DNA of 7,967 bases from Alphaproteobacteria bacterium UBA1303 (GCA_002307315.1 DBTZ01000042.1:46733-54699), one strand, 5' to 3'. Shown: positions 1 to 7,297, counted from the first letter of the stretch. Notes: generated by a model not told the origin, from the sequence alone. Numbers and translations are program-made.

Positions 1-1
1 G

Positions 2-1393
2 CGCCAGCGCGCCTGGGGCGTGCCGCTCGCCATTTTTGTGAATAAGAATACCGGCGAAATCCTAAACGATCAGGCGGTCAACGCCCGCATCGTCGAAGCG
101 TTCAAGGCCGAAGGCGCCGATGCGTGGTTTTCTTCGCCCGCTTCGCGCTTCTTGGGCGATATGAACCCCGACGATTACGAGCAGGTGAAGGACATTCTGG
201 ATGTCTGGTTCGATTCCGGTTCGACCCATGTGTTTACGGTCGAACAGCCGATCAAGCCGGAATGGCAGCGGAAGGATCGCGCCGATCTTTATCTCGAGGG
301 CTCGGATCAGCATCGCGGCTGGTTCCAGTCGTCGCTCTTGGAATCCTGCGCCACTACCGGCCATGCGCCCTACGGCGCCATCCTCACCCACGGCTTCGTG
401 CTCGATGCCGACGGGCGCAAGATGTCGAAGTCGCTCGGCAACACCGTGCTGCCGCAGACCATTGCCGATCAGAACGGCGCGGAGATCCTGCGCCTGTGGG
501 CGGCGTCTTCCGACTTCACGCAGGATTTGCGCATCGGCCAGGACATCATCAAATCCAACGTCGATGCCTATCGCCGCTTGCGCAACACCGTGCGCTTCAT
601 GCTGGCCAATCTGTCCGGCTTCCGTGATGCCGAACGCATCGACGCCGACAAGATGCCGGAGTTGGAGCGCTATATTTTCGCCAAGCTCGCCGATCTCGAC
701 GGTTCGGTGCGCAAGGCCTATGGCGAATACGACTTCAACCTGGTCTACAACACGCTGTTCTCGTTCCTCACCAACGAGCTGTCGGCGTTCTATTTCGACA
801 TCCGCAAGGATGCGCTCTACTGCGATGCCGCCGGGTCGTTGCGCCGCCGTTCGGTCCGCACCGTAACCGACGAGATCTTCCGCCGGGTGACGATTTGGCT
901 TGCGCCCATCCTTTGCTTCACCATGGAAGAGGCGTGGCTGACCCGCTTCCCCGACGGTGGCAGCGTGCATCTTGAGCTGTTCCCCGAAACCCCGAAGGCA
1001 TGGGCGAATGCAGGGCTGGTCGAGAAGTGGGACCGCATCCGCACCCTTCGCCGCGTCGTTACCGGCGCGTTGGAGATTGCCCGCCGCGACAAGACCATCG
1101 GTGCCAGCTTGGAAGCGGCGCCGGTGCTGTACGTTGCCGATAAAAAGGACGCCGATATTCTGGCCTCCGTCGATCTGGCCGAAATCGCCATCACCTCGAA
1201 GGCGGCGGTCGAAGTCGGCGAGGGCCCCGAAAGCGCCTTCCGTCTGCCCGACGTATCCGGCGCCGCAGCGGTGTTCGCCAAGGCCGAGGGCCACAAATGC
1301 GCCCGCTGCTGGATGATTCTGCCGGAAGTGGGGGCGAATTCCGCCCATCCCGATCTGTGCGATCGCTGCGCCGCGGTGGTGGAGGGGGCATGA
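2..1393 (+). CDS. ileS: Isoleucyl-tRNA synthetase, C-terminal 463 residues (5' end outside the window)
   Basis: Cytoplasmic class I aminoacyl-tRNA synthetase that charges tRNA-Ile with isoleucine. The window opens inside the gene at the conserved RQRAWGVP stretch; about half of a typical ~930-residue enzyme is present, and the HIGH signature lies upstream. Visible landmarks are DVWFDSGS, the GSDQHRGWFQSS block, and KMSKS at 419-433 (fragment residues 140-144), the loop that helps activate the amino acid. An anticodon-binding helical domain follows. The extreme C-terminus has two CxxC pairs (cysteine codons at 1298, 1307, 1358 and 1367), the zinc-binding tail of many bacterial IleS proteins. 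The frame is open from base 2, so this is a real 5' truncation by the window edge and not a start at the GTG at 20. The stop overlaps the lspA start (ATGA). Identity is certain; nothing looks degenerate. Confidence 0.98.
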   Translation, partial: RQRAWGVPLAIFVNKNTGEILNDQAVNARIVEAFKAEGADAWFSSPASRFLGDMNPDDYEQVKDILDVWFDSGSTHVFTVEQPIKPEWQRKDRADLYLEGSDQHRGWFQSSLLESCATTGHAPYGAILTHGFVLDADGRKMSKSLGNTVLPQTIADQNGAEILRLWAASSDFTQDLRIGQDIIKSNVDAYRRLRNTVRFMLANLSGFRDAERIDADKMPELERYIFAKLADLDGSVRKAYGEYDFNLVYNTLFSFLTNELSAFYFDIRKDALYCDAAGSLRRRSVRTVTDEIFRRVTIWLAPILCFTMEEAWLTRFPDGGSVHLELFPETPKAWANAGLVEKWDRIRTLRRVVTGALEIARRDKTIGASLEAAPVLYVADKKDADILASVDLAEIAITSKAAVEVGEGPESAFRLPDVSGAAAVFAKAEGHKCARCWMILPEVGANSAHPDLCDRCAAVVEGA

Positions 1394-1902
1394 CCATCCG
1401 CTTGTCCGCCCGCGATGCCGGACTTCTCGTCGCAGCCGCCGCCCTGGTGTTCGACCAAGGCTCGAAGATGTTGCTGCTCTACGGTTTCGGTTTTGCCGAC
1501 GGGGGCTGGCATATCATTCGAATATTGCCGTTTTTTAACCTCGTCATGGTGTGGAACCCGGGCATCAGTTTGGGGCTTTTCCCGGCCGACAGCCCGGAAG
1601 GAACCGTGGTTTTGGCGACTTTCCAGTTTCTGGCCATCTGCGCCTTAAGCTGGTGGTTGTGGGGGGTAAAGGCAAGAATCCTCGCCATCGGCATTGGCTT
1701 GGTGATCGGGGGGGCGCTGGGCAACCTGATCGACCGCTTGGTTTACGGCAAGGTGGCTGATTTTTTTCACTTTTATGCCGCCGGGTATGACTGGTATGTG
1801 TTCAATGTGGCGGACGCGGCGATTACGATCGGCGTCCTTGGATTGTTGTACGATGCGCTGTTAAAGCCCGACGCCTCGGGTAACGAGGCCGGCAAGGAGT
1901 GA
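1390..1902 (+). CDS. lspA: Lipoprotein signal peptidase (signal peptidase II)
   Basis: Inner-membrane aspartyl protease, 170 residues, that removes the signal peptide from diacylglyceryl-modified prolipoproteins. Four hydrophobic segments are visible, at about residues 10-27, 70-90, 95-112 and 138-157, the expected topology. The catalytic aspartates are D115 in GNLIDR and D142 in FNVAD. The conserved FDQGSK (D22) and WNPGISLG (N56) motifs are also present. The ATG at 1390 is chosen because it overlaps the ileS stop as ATGA, has GGAGG at 1381-1385 in front, and gives the normal family length; the same frame is open further upstream inside ileS but there codes for no LspA sequence. Translation is probably coupled to ileS. 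The gene just downstream encodes a lipoprotein, a likely substrate. The globomycin-target family assignment is secure. Confidence 0.97.
   Translation: MTIRLSARDAGLLVAAAALVFDQGSKMLLLYGFGFADGGWHIIRILPFFNLVMVWNPGISLGLFPADSPEGTVVLATFQFLAICALSWWLWGVKARILAIGIGLVIGGALGNLIDRLVYGKVADFFHFYAAGYDWYVFNVADAAITIGVLGLLYDALLKPDASGNEAGKE
1894..1899 (+). promoter_or_regulatory. Shine-Dalgarno site of the lipoprotein gene
   Basis: AAGGAG lies 7 nt before the ATG at 1907 and inside the last codons of lspA. It favours 1907 over the in-frame ATG at 1913, which would be 13 nt away. Confidence 0.7.
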
Positions 1903-1906
1903 GACC

Positions 1907-2476
1907 ATGAATATGGGTTCGTCGATAGTGGTTCGCATCGCCGTATTGGCGATCGTCGGGCTGGGCTTAAGCGGCTGTTCGTACATCCGTGAGTCGGCCG
2001 GCATGAACAAAATGGCGCCGGACGAGTTTGCGGTGCTGACCAAGGCCCCCTTGGTGATTCCGCCCGATTTCGGCCTAATGCCGCCTAAGCCGGGCGCCGC
2101 GCCGACCAATCAGACCGATCCGGCCGGCAACGCCCAGGCTTCGCTCTATGGTGCCGATGCGGCGACCGTAGCCGCCAACATGCCGGGCAATGCCAGCATG
2201 GCCGAAAAGCTGCTGATCGCCAATGCCGGCGCGGCCGACGCCGACCACAACGTTCGTCAGCAATTGACGGCCGATGCCAATTCGATGCTGGCTACCGACG
2301 ACGGTTTTACCGACCAGTTGATGTTCTGGGAGGCAAAAAAGAAGCCCGACGAGGGCAAGCCGGTGGATGCCGATGCCGAAGCCAAGCGTCTGTCCGACCC
2401 GCAGGCCGGCAAAGCCTCCGCGCCGGCGGAAAAAGAGGATAAAGGCTGGTTCGACGGCTGGTTTGACTGGTTTTAA
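1907..2476 (+). CDS. Outer-membrane lipoprotein of the DUF3035 (BamF-type) family
   Basis: A 189-residue exported lipoprotein. Residues 1-24 form a type II signal peptide with lipobox LSGC (acylated Cys24); Ser at +2 argues for sorting to the outer membrane. The segment around residues 35-60 (MAPDEFAVLTKAPL then VIPPDF) resembles the N-terminal motif of BamC, and the middle (EKLLIANAGAADADHNVRQQL) matches the DUF3035 pattern. From memory, DUF3035 proteins are alphaproteobacterial and include BamF, an accessory lipoprotein of the Caulobacter BAM outer-membrane-protein assembly complex; a BAM role here is inferred from that. The C-terminal third is rich in Lys, Asp, Ala and Pro and ends in an aromatic repeat, WFDGWFDWF. 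The gene starts 4 nt after lspA, whose product should process it. The family call is good; the exact function is not proven. Confidence 0.8.
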   Translation: MNMGSSIVVRIAVLAIVGLGLSGCSYIRESAGMNKMAPDEFAVLTKAPLVIPPDFGLMPPKPGAAPTNQTDPAGNAQASLYGADAATVAANMPGNASMAEKLLIANAGAADADHNVRQQLTADANSMLATDDGFTDQLMFWEAKKKPDEGKPVDADAEAKRLSDPQAGKASAPAEKEDKGWFDGWFDWF

Positions 2477-2526
2477 GGAATTCCTCGCCTATTATCATTG
2501 CGGTTTTCCCCGGTAACGGAGCGTCG

Positions 2527-2544
2527 CGCCGCCGTATGGCGGCG
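2527..2544 (+). other. Stem-loop just upstream of the first M16 gene
   Basis: CGCCGCC (2527-2533) and GGCGGCG (2538-2544) form a perfect 7-bp GC stem with loop GTAT, extendable by G-U pairs on the outside. It lies 11 nt before the ATG at 2556, in the 79-nt gap after the lipoprotein gene. No T-run follows, so it does not look like an intrinsic terminator. It could affect translation initiation or mRNA stability, but that is inference, and GC-rich sequence makes such stems by chance. Confidence 0.4.
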
Positions 2545-2555
2545 TGGCGGGGTGT

Positions 2556-3905
2556 ATGGATGTAAAGTTCGAAAGGCTTGCGCTGGGTTTCGTCGCCGCG
2601 CTGACGCTATTGGTGTCGTCATCGGCCGGGGCGGCCGAGCCCGCATTGTCGCCGCGGCCGTTCCAGTTCGTACTGCAAAACGGGCTGCAGGTCGTGGTGG
2701 TGCCGGATCGCCGTGCGCCGGTGGTTTCCCAGATGCTGTGGTTCAAGACCGGCGCGGCGGACGATCCGCCCGGCCTTTCGGGCATGGCCCATTTCTTCGA
2801 GCATATGATGTTTCGCGGCACCAAGTCGGTGCCGGGCGAAGGATTTTTGCATGCCATCGCCCGCAACGGCGGCGAAGCCAATGCCTTCACCACCCATGAC
2901 ACCACCGTATTTTTCGAACGGATCGCCAAGGACCGTCTGCGGCTGGCGATGCATCTCGAAGCCGATCGCATGCAGCATCTCGAATTGACCGACGCGGGGG
3001 TGGCGACCGAGCGCGACGTGGTGCTGGCCGAGCGGCGTCAGCGCATCGACAACGATCCCGAAGCGGAAATATCCGAGCAGGCGGCGGCGGCGTTGCATCT
3101 GTCGCATCCTTACGGCCGGCCCGTGATCGGCTGGGCCGACGAAGTGCGCCGCATCGGCAGGGCCGAGGCCGAGGATTATTACCGCCGGCATTTCGCACCC
3201 AACAACGCCATCCTGGTGGTGGTCGGCGACGTCTCGCCCGACGAGGTGCGGGCGCAAGCCGAAGCCGAATACGGGCAGTTTCCGGCGCGCGAGCTTTTGG
3301 CGCGCGCCGAATACGCCCAGCCGCCGCGTTTGGGAGAAACCCGGCTGGCGATCGTACACCGGAACGTCAAGGTTCCGTATTTCCTGCGGCTTTATCGGGT
3401 GCCGAGTTATGCCCAGGCGTCGCTGGGCCGGGCCGAGGCGCTGGAAGTGCTGGCGCATCTCTTGGGCGGCGACCACAACGCCGTGCTGTACCGCAGGTTG
3501 GTGCTGGAGCGCCGGATCGCCACCGACGTGGCGGTCGGCTATGACGGCTATGCCCGCGATGCCGGCGTATTCTCCATATCCGCCCGGCCGCGCCCGGGCG
3601 TCGGGCTGGAGACGCTGGAGCGGGCGATCGACGAGATTGTCGGCTATTACCTCGGCCATCAACCGGCCAGGGCGGATTTGGTGCGCGCCAAAAAGCAACT
3701 GGTCGCCGAAACCGTTTTTCGTCAGGACAATCCGTTCGAAACCGCTTCGGTATTCGGGCGAACGCTGGCGGTCGGATTGACGGTGCAGGACGTTACGCAA
3801 TGGCCGCAGCGTATCCAGGCAATGAGCGGCGAGGCGGTGCGCAAGGCCGCCTCCGCCCTGGTGAAGCGCGAGGCGGTTACCGCCACGCTGTCGCCGGGCC
3901 GATGA
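2556..3905 (+). CDS. M16 family zinc peptidase, catalytic (zinc-binding) subunit, periplasmic
   Basis: A 449-residue M16B (pitrilysin-like) protein. Residues 1-26 are a signal peptide ending in AGA, so it should act in the periplasm. The inverted zinc motif HxxEH is at residues 79-83 (H79, E82, H83; HFFEH). The third ligand is E159 in ERDVVLAER, 76 residues after H83, the family spacing. The C-terminal half is the second M16 domain, but where the family usually has the substrate-positioning Arg and Tyr it has V316 and T323. That suggests it needs a partner, and the next gene encodes one. ATG 2556 is preferred: it starts directly before the signal peptide and has a G-rich stretch at 2549-2552. 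An in-frame GTG at 2544 would add four residues (reading VAGC) before it. Natural substrates are unknown; degradation of peptides is inferred from the family. Confidence 0.93.
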   Translation: MDVKFERLALGFVAALTLLVSSSAGAAEPALSPRPFQFVLQNGLQVVVVPDRRAPVVSQMLWFKTGAADDPPGLSGMAHFFEHMMFRGTKSVPGEGFLHAIARNGGEANAFTTHDTTVFFERIAKDRLRLAMHLEADRMQHLELTDAGVATERDVVLAERRQRIDNDPEAEISEQAAAALHLSHPYGRPVIGWADEVRRIGRAEAEDYYRRHFAPNNAILVVVGDVSPDEVRAQAEAEYGQFPARELLARAEYAQPPRLGETRLAIVHRNVKVPYFLRLYRVPSYAQASLGRAEALEVLAHLLGGDHNAVLYRRLVLERRIATDVAVGYDGYARDAGVFSISARPRPGVGLETLERAIDEIVGYYLGHQPARADLVRAKKQLVAETVFRQDNPFETASVFGRTLAVGLTVQDVTQWPQRIQAMSGEAVRKAASALVKREAVTATLSPGR

Positions 3906-5230
3906 GCGGGCGGGGCATCATCGCGTATATTTTTGCCGCGGCGGTTTTCGTTGCGGCAGCACCGGCGTCCGGCGTCGTCGCGCTCGACGCGGTCAAGGGC
4001 GCCCAGGTTTGGTTCGTCGAAAATCACAGCGTGCCGGTGGTGGCGATGACCGCCGCGCTGCCTGCAGGGTCGGTCTACGATCCGTCGGACAAGGCGGGAA
4101 TGGCGAGCCTTGCCGCCGCCTTGCTCGAGGAAGGTGCCGGCAGCGTCGGCCCCGGGGCATTCCGTGCCGCATTGGCCGATCATGCCATCCGCCTGAACGT
4201 CAGGCCGGGACGCGACTATGTCGAAATTTCGTTGCTGGTTTTGCCGCAGGACGCCGAGGCGGCTTTTCGTCTGTTGGGTGCGGCGCTGACGCGTCCGCGC
4301 TTCGAGTCCGATGCGATAACCCGTCAGCGCCTCAGGGCGATGCAGATCATCGACCAGGCGAAATCCGATCCGACCTGGGTTTCCTGGAACGGATTTCACA
4401 GTCTGTATTTCGGGCCGCATCCGTATGGCCATCCGGTCGAAGGCGACGTGCAGGGACTGGTGACGATTACGCGCGAGGACATGCATGCCTTCGTGGCCCG
4501 TCACTGGGTGCGCGGCGGCATGAAGATTGCCGTTGCCGGCGATGTGACCGCCGCACAAGCGAAAATACTGTTGAAGAAAGCCTTCGCCACTTTGCCGGGC
4601 GGCAGCCCCACGCCGCCACCGCCGCCGGGGTTCGTCGGCGCCCCCGGCTTGCACGTGTTGCCGCTCGATGTGATCCAGCCCGATGCGATCTTTGCGCTGC
4701 CCGGTTTTCGGCGCGGCGATCCCGATTATCTTGCCGGCACCATTGCCAACCTCATTCTCGGCGGCGGCGAAAATTCGCGGCTGGGGCGAGAGCTTCGGGT
4801 GGAGCGCGGTCTGACCTACGATGTCTCGACCGAGCTTTTGACCTACGCTCGCGCCGGCGTGATGGTCGGGAAGATTCAGGCCAAACCCAAGGCCATGCGG
4901 CAGGCGCTTTCGGTGGTACGCGACACTTTACGCAAATTTGCGCTCGGGGGGCCGACGGCGAAGGAATATGCCGACGCCAAGCTGTATTTGAGCGGCTCTT
5001 TTCCGCTGGCGTTCGCCTCGAACGAAGGCATCGCCGATCAACTTGTCGGTCTGATGGAAGCCGGTTTGCCGGCGGGCTACGTCGCCCGCCACGGCAGACT
5101 GATCGATGCGGTGAGTTACGAAGACGTCCGCCGTGCCGCTCGCCGGCTTTATGCCTCCGATCGCATCACATTGGTGGTGGCGGGAACGTTGCCGCCGGAA
5201 AAAAAGTCGAGCAATCCCTATCGGCAGTAA
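3902..5230 (+). CDS. M16 family peptidase, partner subunit lacking zinc ligands, periplasmic
   Basis: A 442-residue M16B protein with an N-terminal hydrophobic signal segment (about residues 5-22). At the place of HxxEH it reads SLAAA (S69, A72 and A73 replace His, Glu and His), and the third ligand position is Q148, so it cannot bind catalytic zinc in the usual way. Its C-terminal domain keeps the Arg/Tyr pair, R299 and Y306, spaced as in insulin-degrading enzyme (R-x6-Y). It should therefore complete the active site of the upstream subunit as a heterodimer, as described for two-subunit M16B enzymes such as Sphingomonas Sph2681/Sph2682. A proline-rich linker (residues 236-242) joins the two halves. 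The start codon overlaps the stop of the first subunit (ATGA), and no good Shine-Dalgarno is visible, so translational coupling is likely and would help equal stoichiometry. Confidence 0.93.
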   Translation: MSGRGIIAYIFAAAVFVAAAPASGVVALDAVKGAQVWFVENHSVPVVAMTAALPAGSVYDPSDKAGMASLAAALLEEGAGSVGPGAFRAALADHAIRLNVRPGRDYVEISLLVLPQDAEAAFRLLGAALTRPRFESDAITRQRLRAMQIIDQAKSDPTWVSWNGFHSLYFGPHPYGHPVEGDVQGLVTITREDMHAFVARHWVRGGMKIAVAGDVTAAQAKILLKKAFATLPGGSPTPPPPPGFVGAPGLHVLPLDVIQPDAIFALPGFRRGDPDYLAGTIANLILGGGENSRLGRELRVERGLTYDVSTELLTYARAGVMVGKIQAKPKAMRQALSVVRDTLRKFALGGPTAKEYADAKLYLSGSFPLAFASNEGIADQLVGLMEAGLPAGYVARHGRLIDAVSYEDVRRAARRLYASDRITLVVAGTLPPEKKSSNPYRQ

Positions 5231-5312
5231 TTCAAGCGCAGGGCAAGCCGGGGAATTCGTCCGCTCGCCGTTTCCGGTTTCATCGTAACGCCGGTTGTTT
5301 TATGCTCATACC

Positions 5313-7085
5313 ATGAATATCCGCAGGCTTTCCGAGGGAACCGTCAACCGCATCGCCGCCGGCGAGGTGATCGAGCGTCCCGCCAGTGCGGTCAAGGAAC
5401 TGATCGAGAATGCGCTCGATGCGCACGCCAAGCGCATCGTCATCGAGGCCACCAACGGCGGCATCGACTTCGTCCTGGTCGAGGACGACGGCGAGGGCAT
5501 GGACGAGGCCGATTTGTCGCTGGCGATCGAGCGGCACGCCACCTCGAAGCTGCGCGAAGACGATTTGACCCAAATCGCCACTATGGGGTTCCGCGGCGAG
5601 GCATTGCCCTCGATCGGCGCGGTGGCGCGGCTGACGGTGGCCAGCCGTACCGTTTCTTCCGAGGCGCATGCGGTGCGCATCGACGGCGGGCAGATGCTGG
5701 GGCTTGCCCCTGCGGGATTTCGCGCCCGCGGGCAGTCCGGCACCCGCGTCGAGGTGCGCGATCTGTTTTTCGCCACTCCGGCGCGATTGAAGTTTCTCAA
5801 ATCCGTGCGATCCGAGGATTTGGCGATTGGCGACGTGGCGAAGCGTCTGGCGATGGCCCGCGCCGATGTGGCGTTTTCGTTGTCGCTCGACGGCAGAAAA
5901 AATCTCGATCTGCCGGCCGAGGCCGATTTGTTCGAAGGACGGCTGAAGCGGCTGTCGAAACTGATGGGGCGCGATTTCGCCGATAACGCGGTGCCCGTCG
6001 ATGCCGCGCGCGAGGGCTTGCGCATTGTCGGCTTTGCCGGACTGCCCACTTACAATCGCGCCAATGCCCAGATGCAGTATTTGTTCGTCAACGGGCGGCC
6101 GGTGCGCGACAAGCTTTTGATCGGCGCGGTACGCGGCGCCTACACCGATTTTCTCGCCCGCGATCGTCATCCGGCGCTGGCGCTGTTTCTCGAATGCGAC
6201 CCGAAATTTGTCGACGTCAACGTGCATCCGGCCAAATCGGAAGTGCGCTTTCGCGACGCCGGGCTGGTGCGCGGTCTGATCGTTTCGGCGCTCAAGGGCG
6301 CGATTTCGGCATCCGACAGGCGCACCTCGACCACCATCGCCGAAGAAACGCTGGCCGCGCTGCGCCCGCACGCCGTGCCGTTCTTTTCGCCCGCCCCCTA
6401 TCGCGCATCGGGCATGAGCGAGGCCGCGCAGGCGTTTCAGGCGCCGCTGTTCGATATGCCGAAATCCGCGCGGGTTGAAGCGCTTATCGACGCACCAGCG
6501 ACGGAGTATCCGCTGGGCGTGGCGCGCGGGCAGTTGCACGAAACCTATATCGTGGCCCAGACCGCCGACGGCATCGTTATCGTCGATCAGCATGCGGCCC
6601 ACGAACGGCTGACCTACGAAAAGATGAAAAAGGCGCTGGAGGCCGGCGGCATCGCCGGCCAGCCGCTGTTGGTGCCCGAGGTGGTCGATCTCGACCCGGC
6701 GGAAGTGGTGCGCCTTAGCGCCCACGCCGAAGAACTGGTCGAACTGGGGCTGACGGTGGAGACCTTCGGACCCGACGCGGTGGTGGTGCGCGAAACGCCG
6801 GCGATGCTGGGCAAAATCGACATCAAGGGCCTGATTCGCGACTTAAGCGACGACATCGCCGAACACGGCAAGGCGCTGTCGTTGAAGGAACGCCTTGCCG
6901 ACGTGGCGGCAACCTATGCCTGCCATATGTCGGTCAGGGCGGGGCGGCGGCTGAACGCGGACGAAATGAATGCACTGCTTCGCGAGATGGAAGCGACGCC
7001 CCATTCCGGCCAGTGCAACCACGGCCGGCCGACTTACGTCGAGCTGAAACTTTCGGACATCGAAAAGCTGTTTGGCCGGAGGTAG
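5313..7085 (+). CDS. mutL: DNA mismatch repair protein MutL with endonuclease motif
   Basis: A 590-residue cytoplasmic MutL that links MutS mismatch recognition to strand incision. The N-terminal GHKL ATPase has ELIENALDA (E29, N33), EDDGEGM (D58, G60), HATSK (75-79), GFRGEAL (92-98) and HPAK (K308). A linker of roughly residues 333-405 contains QAPLF (376-380), which resembles a sliding-clamp-binding motif. The C-terminal domain carries the metal-dependent nicking motif DQHA-x2-E-x4-E (D425, H427, E431, E436), plus ACH (536-538), CNHGRP (568-573) and terminal FGRR. This is the MutH-independent type, unlike E. coli MutL. ATG 5313 is set by alignment of the start and E29 with E. coli numbering. 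There is no clear Shine-Dalgarno, and an 82-nt gap separates it from the M16 gene. The last 15 codons are duplicated downstream. Confidence 0.98.
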   Translation: MNIRRLSEGTVNRIAAGEVIERPASAVKELIENALDAHAKRIVIEATNGGIDFVLVEDDGEGMDEADLSLAIERHATSKLREDDLTQIATMGFRGEALPSIGAVARLTVASRTVSSEAHAVRIDGGQMLGLAPAGFRARGQSGTRVEVRDLFFATPARLKFLKSVRSEDLAIGDVAKRLAMARADVAFSLSLDGRKNLDLPAEADLFEGRLKRLSKLMGRDFADNAVPVDAAREGLRIVGFAGLPTYNRANAQMQYLFVNGRPVRDKLLIGAVRGAYTDFLARDRHPALALFLECDPKFVDVNVHPAKSEVRFRDAGLVRGLIVSALKGAISASDRRTSTTIAEETLAALRPHAVPFFSPAPYRASGMSEAAQAFQAPLFDMPKSARVEALIDAPATEYPLGVARGQLHETYIVAQTADGIVIVDQHAAHERLTYEKMKKALEAGGIAGQPLLVPEVVDLDPAEVVRLSAHAEELVELGLTVETFGPDAVVVRETPAMLGKIDIKGLIRDLSDDIAEHGKALSLKERLADVAATYACHMSVRAGRRLNADEMNALLREMEATPHSGQCNHGRPTYVELKLSDIEKLFGRR

Positions 7086-7180
7086 AGCAACGGGCGCAAA
7101 AGAGTGTTCACTTTTGCGCGTAAAGTTGCGACCAAACAAAAGGACAGAGCGGCGCGCCGATTCTGTGCTGAAGGTGCGGC
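7038..7180 (+). repeat. 143-bp direct repeat, copy 1 (mutL tail plus downstream region)
   Basis: This segment recurs 212 bp downstream at 7250-7392 with 142 of 143 positions identical (T7114 versus C7326). It begins exactly at codon V576 of mutL, includes the stop at 7083-7085, and runs 95 bp past it. Because this copy is continuous with intact mutL, it is the likely source copy. It contains one complete stem-loop and most of a second. Confidence 0.95.
7094..7119 (+). other. Stem-loop 9 nt after the mutL stop
   Basis: GCGCAAAAG (7094-7102) pairs perfectly with CTTTTGCGC (7111-7119), a 9-bp stem with an 8-nt loop. No T-run follows, so it is not a standard intrinsic terminator; a role in 3' end protection or termination of mutL mRNA is possible. 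The duplicate at 7306-7331 has a C replacing a stem T, giving an A-C mismatch. Confidence 0.6.
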
Positions 7181-7199
7181 GCTCTATACGGCCTTTTTT
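7146..7199 (+). terminator. Possible mutL terminator: long stem-loop followed by a T-run
   Basis: AGAGCG (7146-7151) pairs with CGCTCT (7180-7185); after one G/G mismatch, six more pairs form between 7153-7158 and 7173-7178 (one G-U), with a 14-nt loop. Six T residues follow at 7194-7199, but 8 nt after the stem base, which is further than usual. A terminator for mutL or the whole block is plausible, not certain. The second copy lacks the outer 3' arm. Confidence 0.4.
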
Positions 7200-7201
7200 C
7201 A

Positions 7202-7246
7202 CGCGCTTCTTATCCGAAAACCGGTTCCCACTTTTCGGGAAGCGCG
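7202..7246. repeat. Nested palindromic intergenic repeat, copy 1
   Basis: Two stems are nested. The outer one is CGCGCTT (7202-7208) with AAGCGCG (7240-7246); the inner one is CCGAAAA (7214-7220) with TTTTCGG (7232-7238), around an 11-nt loop containing CCGGTTCCC. The core resembles a short dispersed repeat I recall as very frequent between genes of rhizobia and related Alphaproteobacteria; that recollection is not checked. A diverged copy occurs at 7780-7814 (32 of 35 positions identical). It sits in the 69-bp spacer between the two 143-bp repeats. Confidence 0.75.
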
Positions 7247-7249
7247 AGT

Positions 7250-7297
7250 GTCGAGCTGAAACTTTCGGACATCGAAAAGCTGTTTGGCCGGAGGTAG
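7250..7297 (+). pseudogene. Duplicated 3' tail of mutL (15 codons plus stop)
   Basis: The copy repeats codons for V576 to R590 and the TAG stop of mutL with no change, but has no upstream coding sequence or start. It cannot encode a functional protein and marks the origin of the duplication. Confidence 0.9.

Noticed and set aside
62..1348. Long open frame on the - strand, 428 codons, opposite ileS
   Set aside because: No recognisable domains; high-GC codon bias leaves the antisense frame open, and the + strand is certain ileS.
2463..2495. Promoter-like TTGACT and TATTAT at the end of the lipoprotein gene
   Set aside because: The spacing between them is 21 bp, too long for a standard sigma-70 promoter, and the -35 part is coding sequence.
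3902..5230. Second M16 gene as a decayed pseudogene because the zinc motif is missing
   Set aside because: The frame is intact, the Arg/Tyr pair and overall fold signals are kept, and loss of zinc ligands is normal for the partner subunit.
4009..5316. Open frame of 435 codons on the + strand, offset frame within the second M16 gene
   Set aside because: Arg/Cys-rich out-of-frame translation; the M16 frame explains the sequence.
5280..6725. Open frame of 481 codons on the - strand opposite mutL
   Set aside because: Antisense shadow of mutL; low-complexity His/Arg/Gln-rich translation with no family resemblance.
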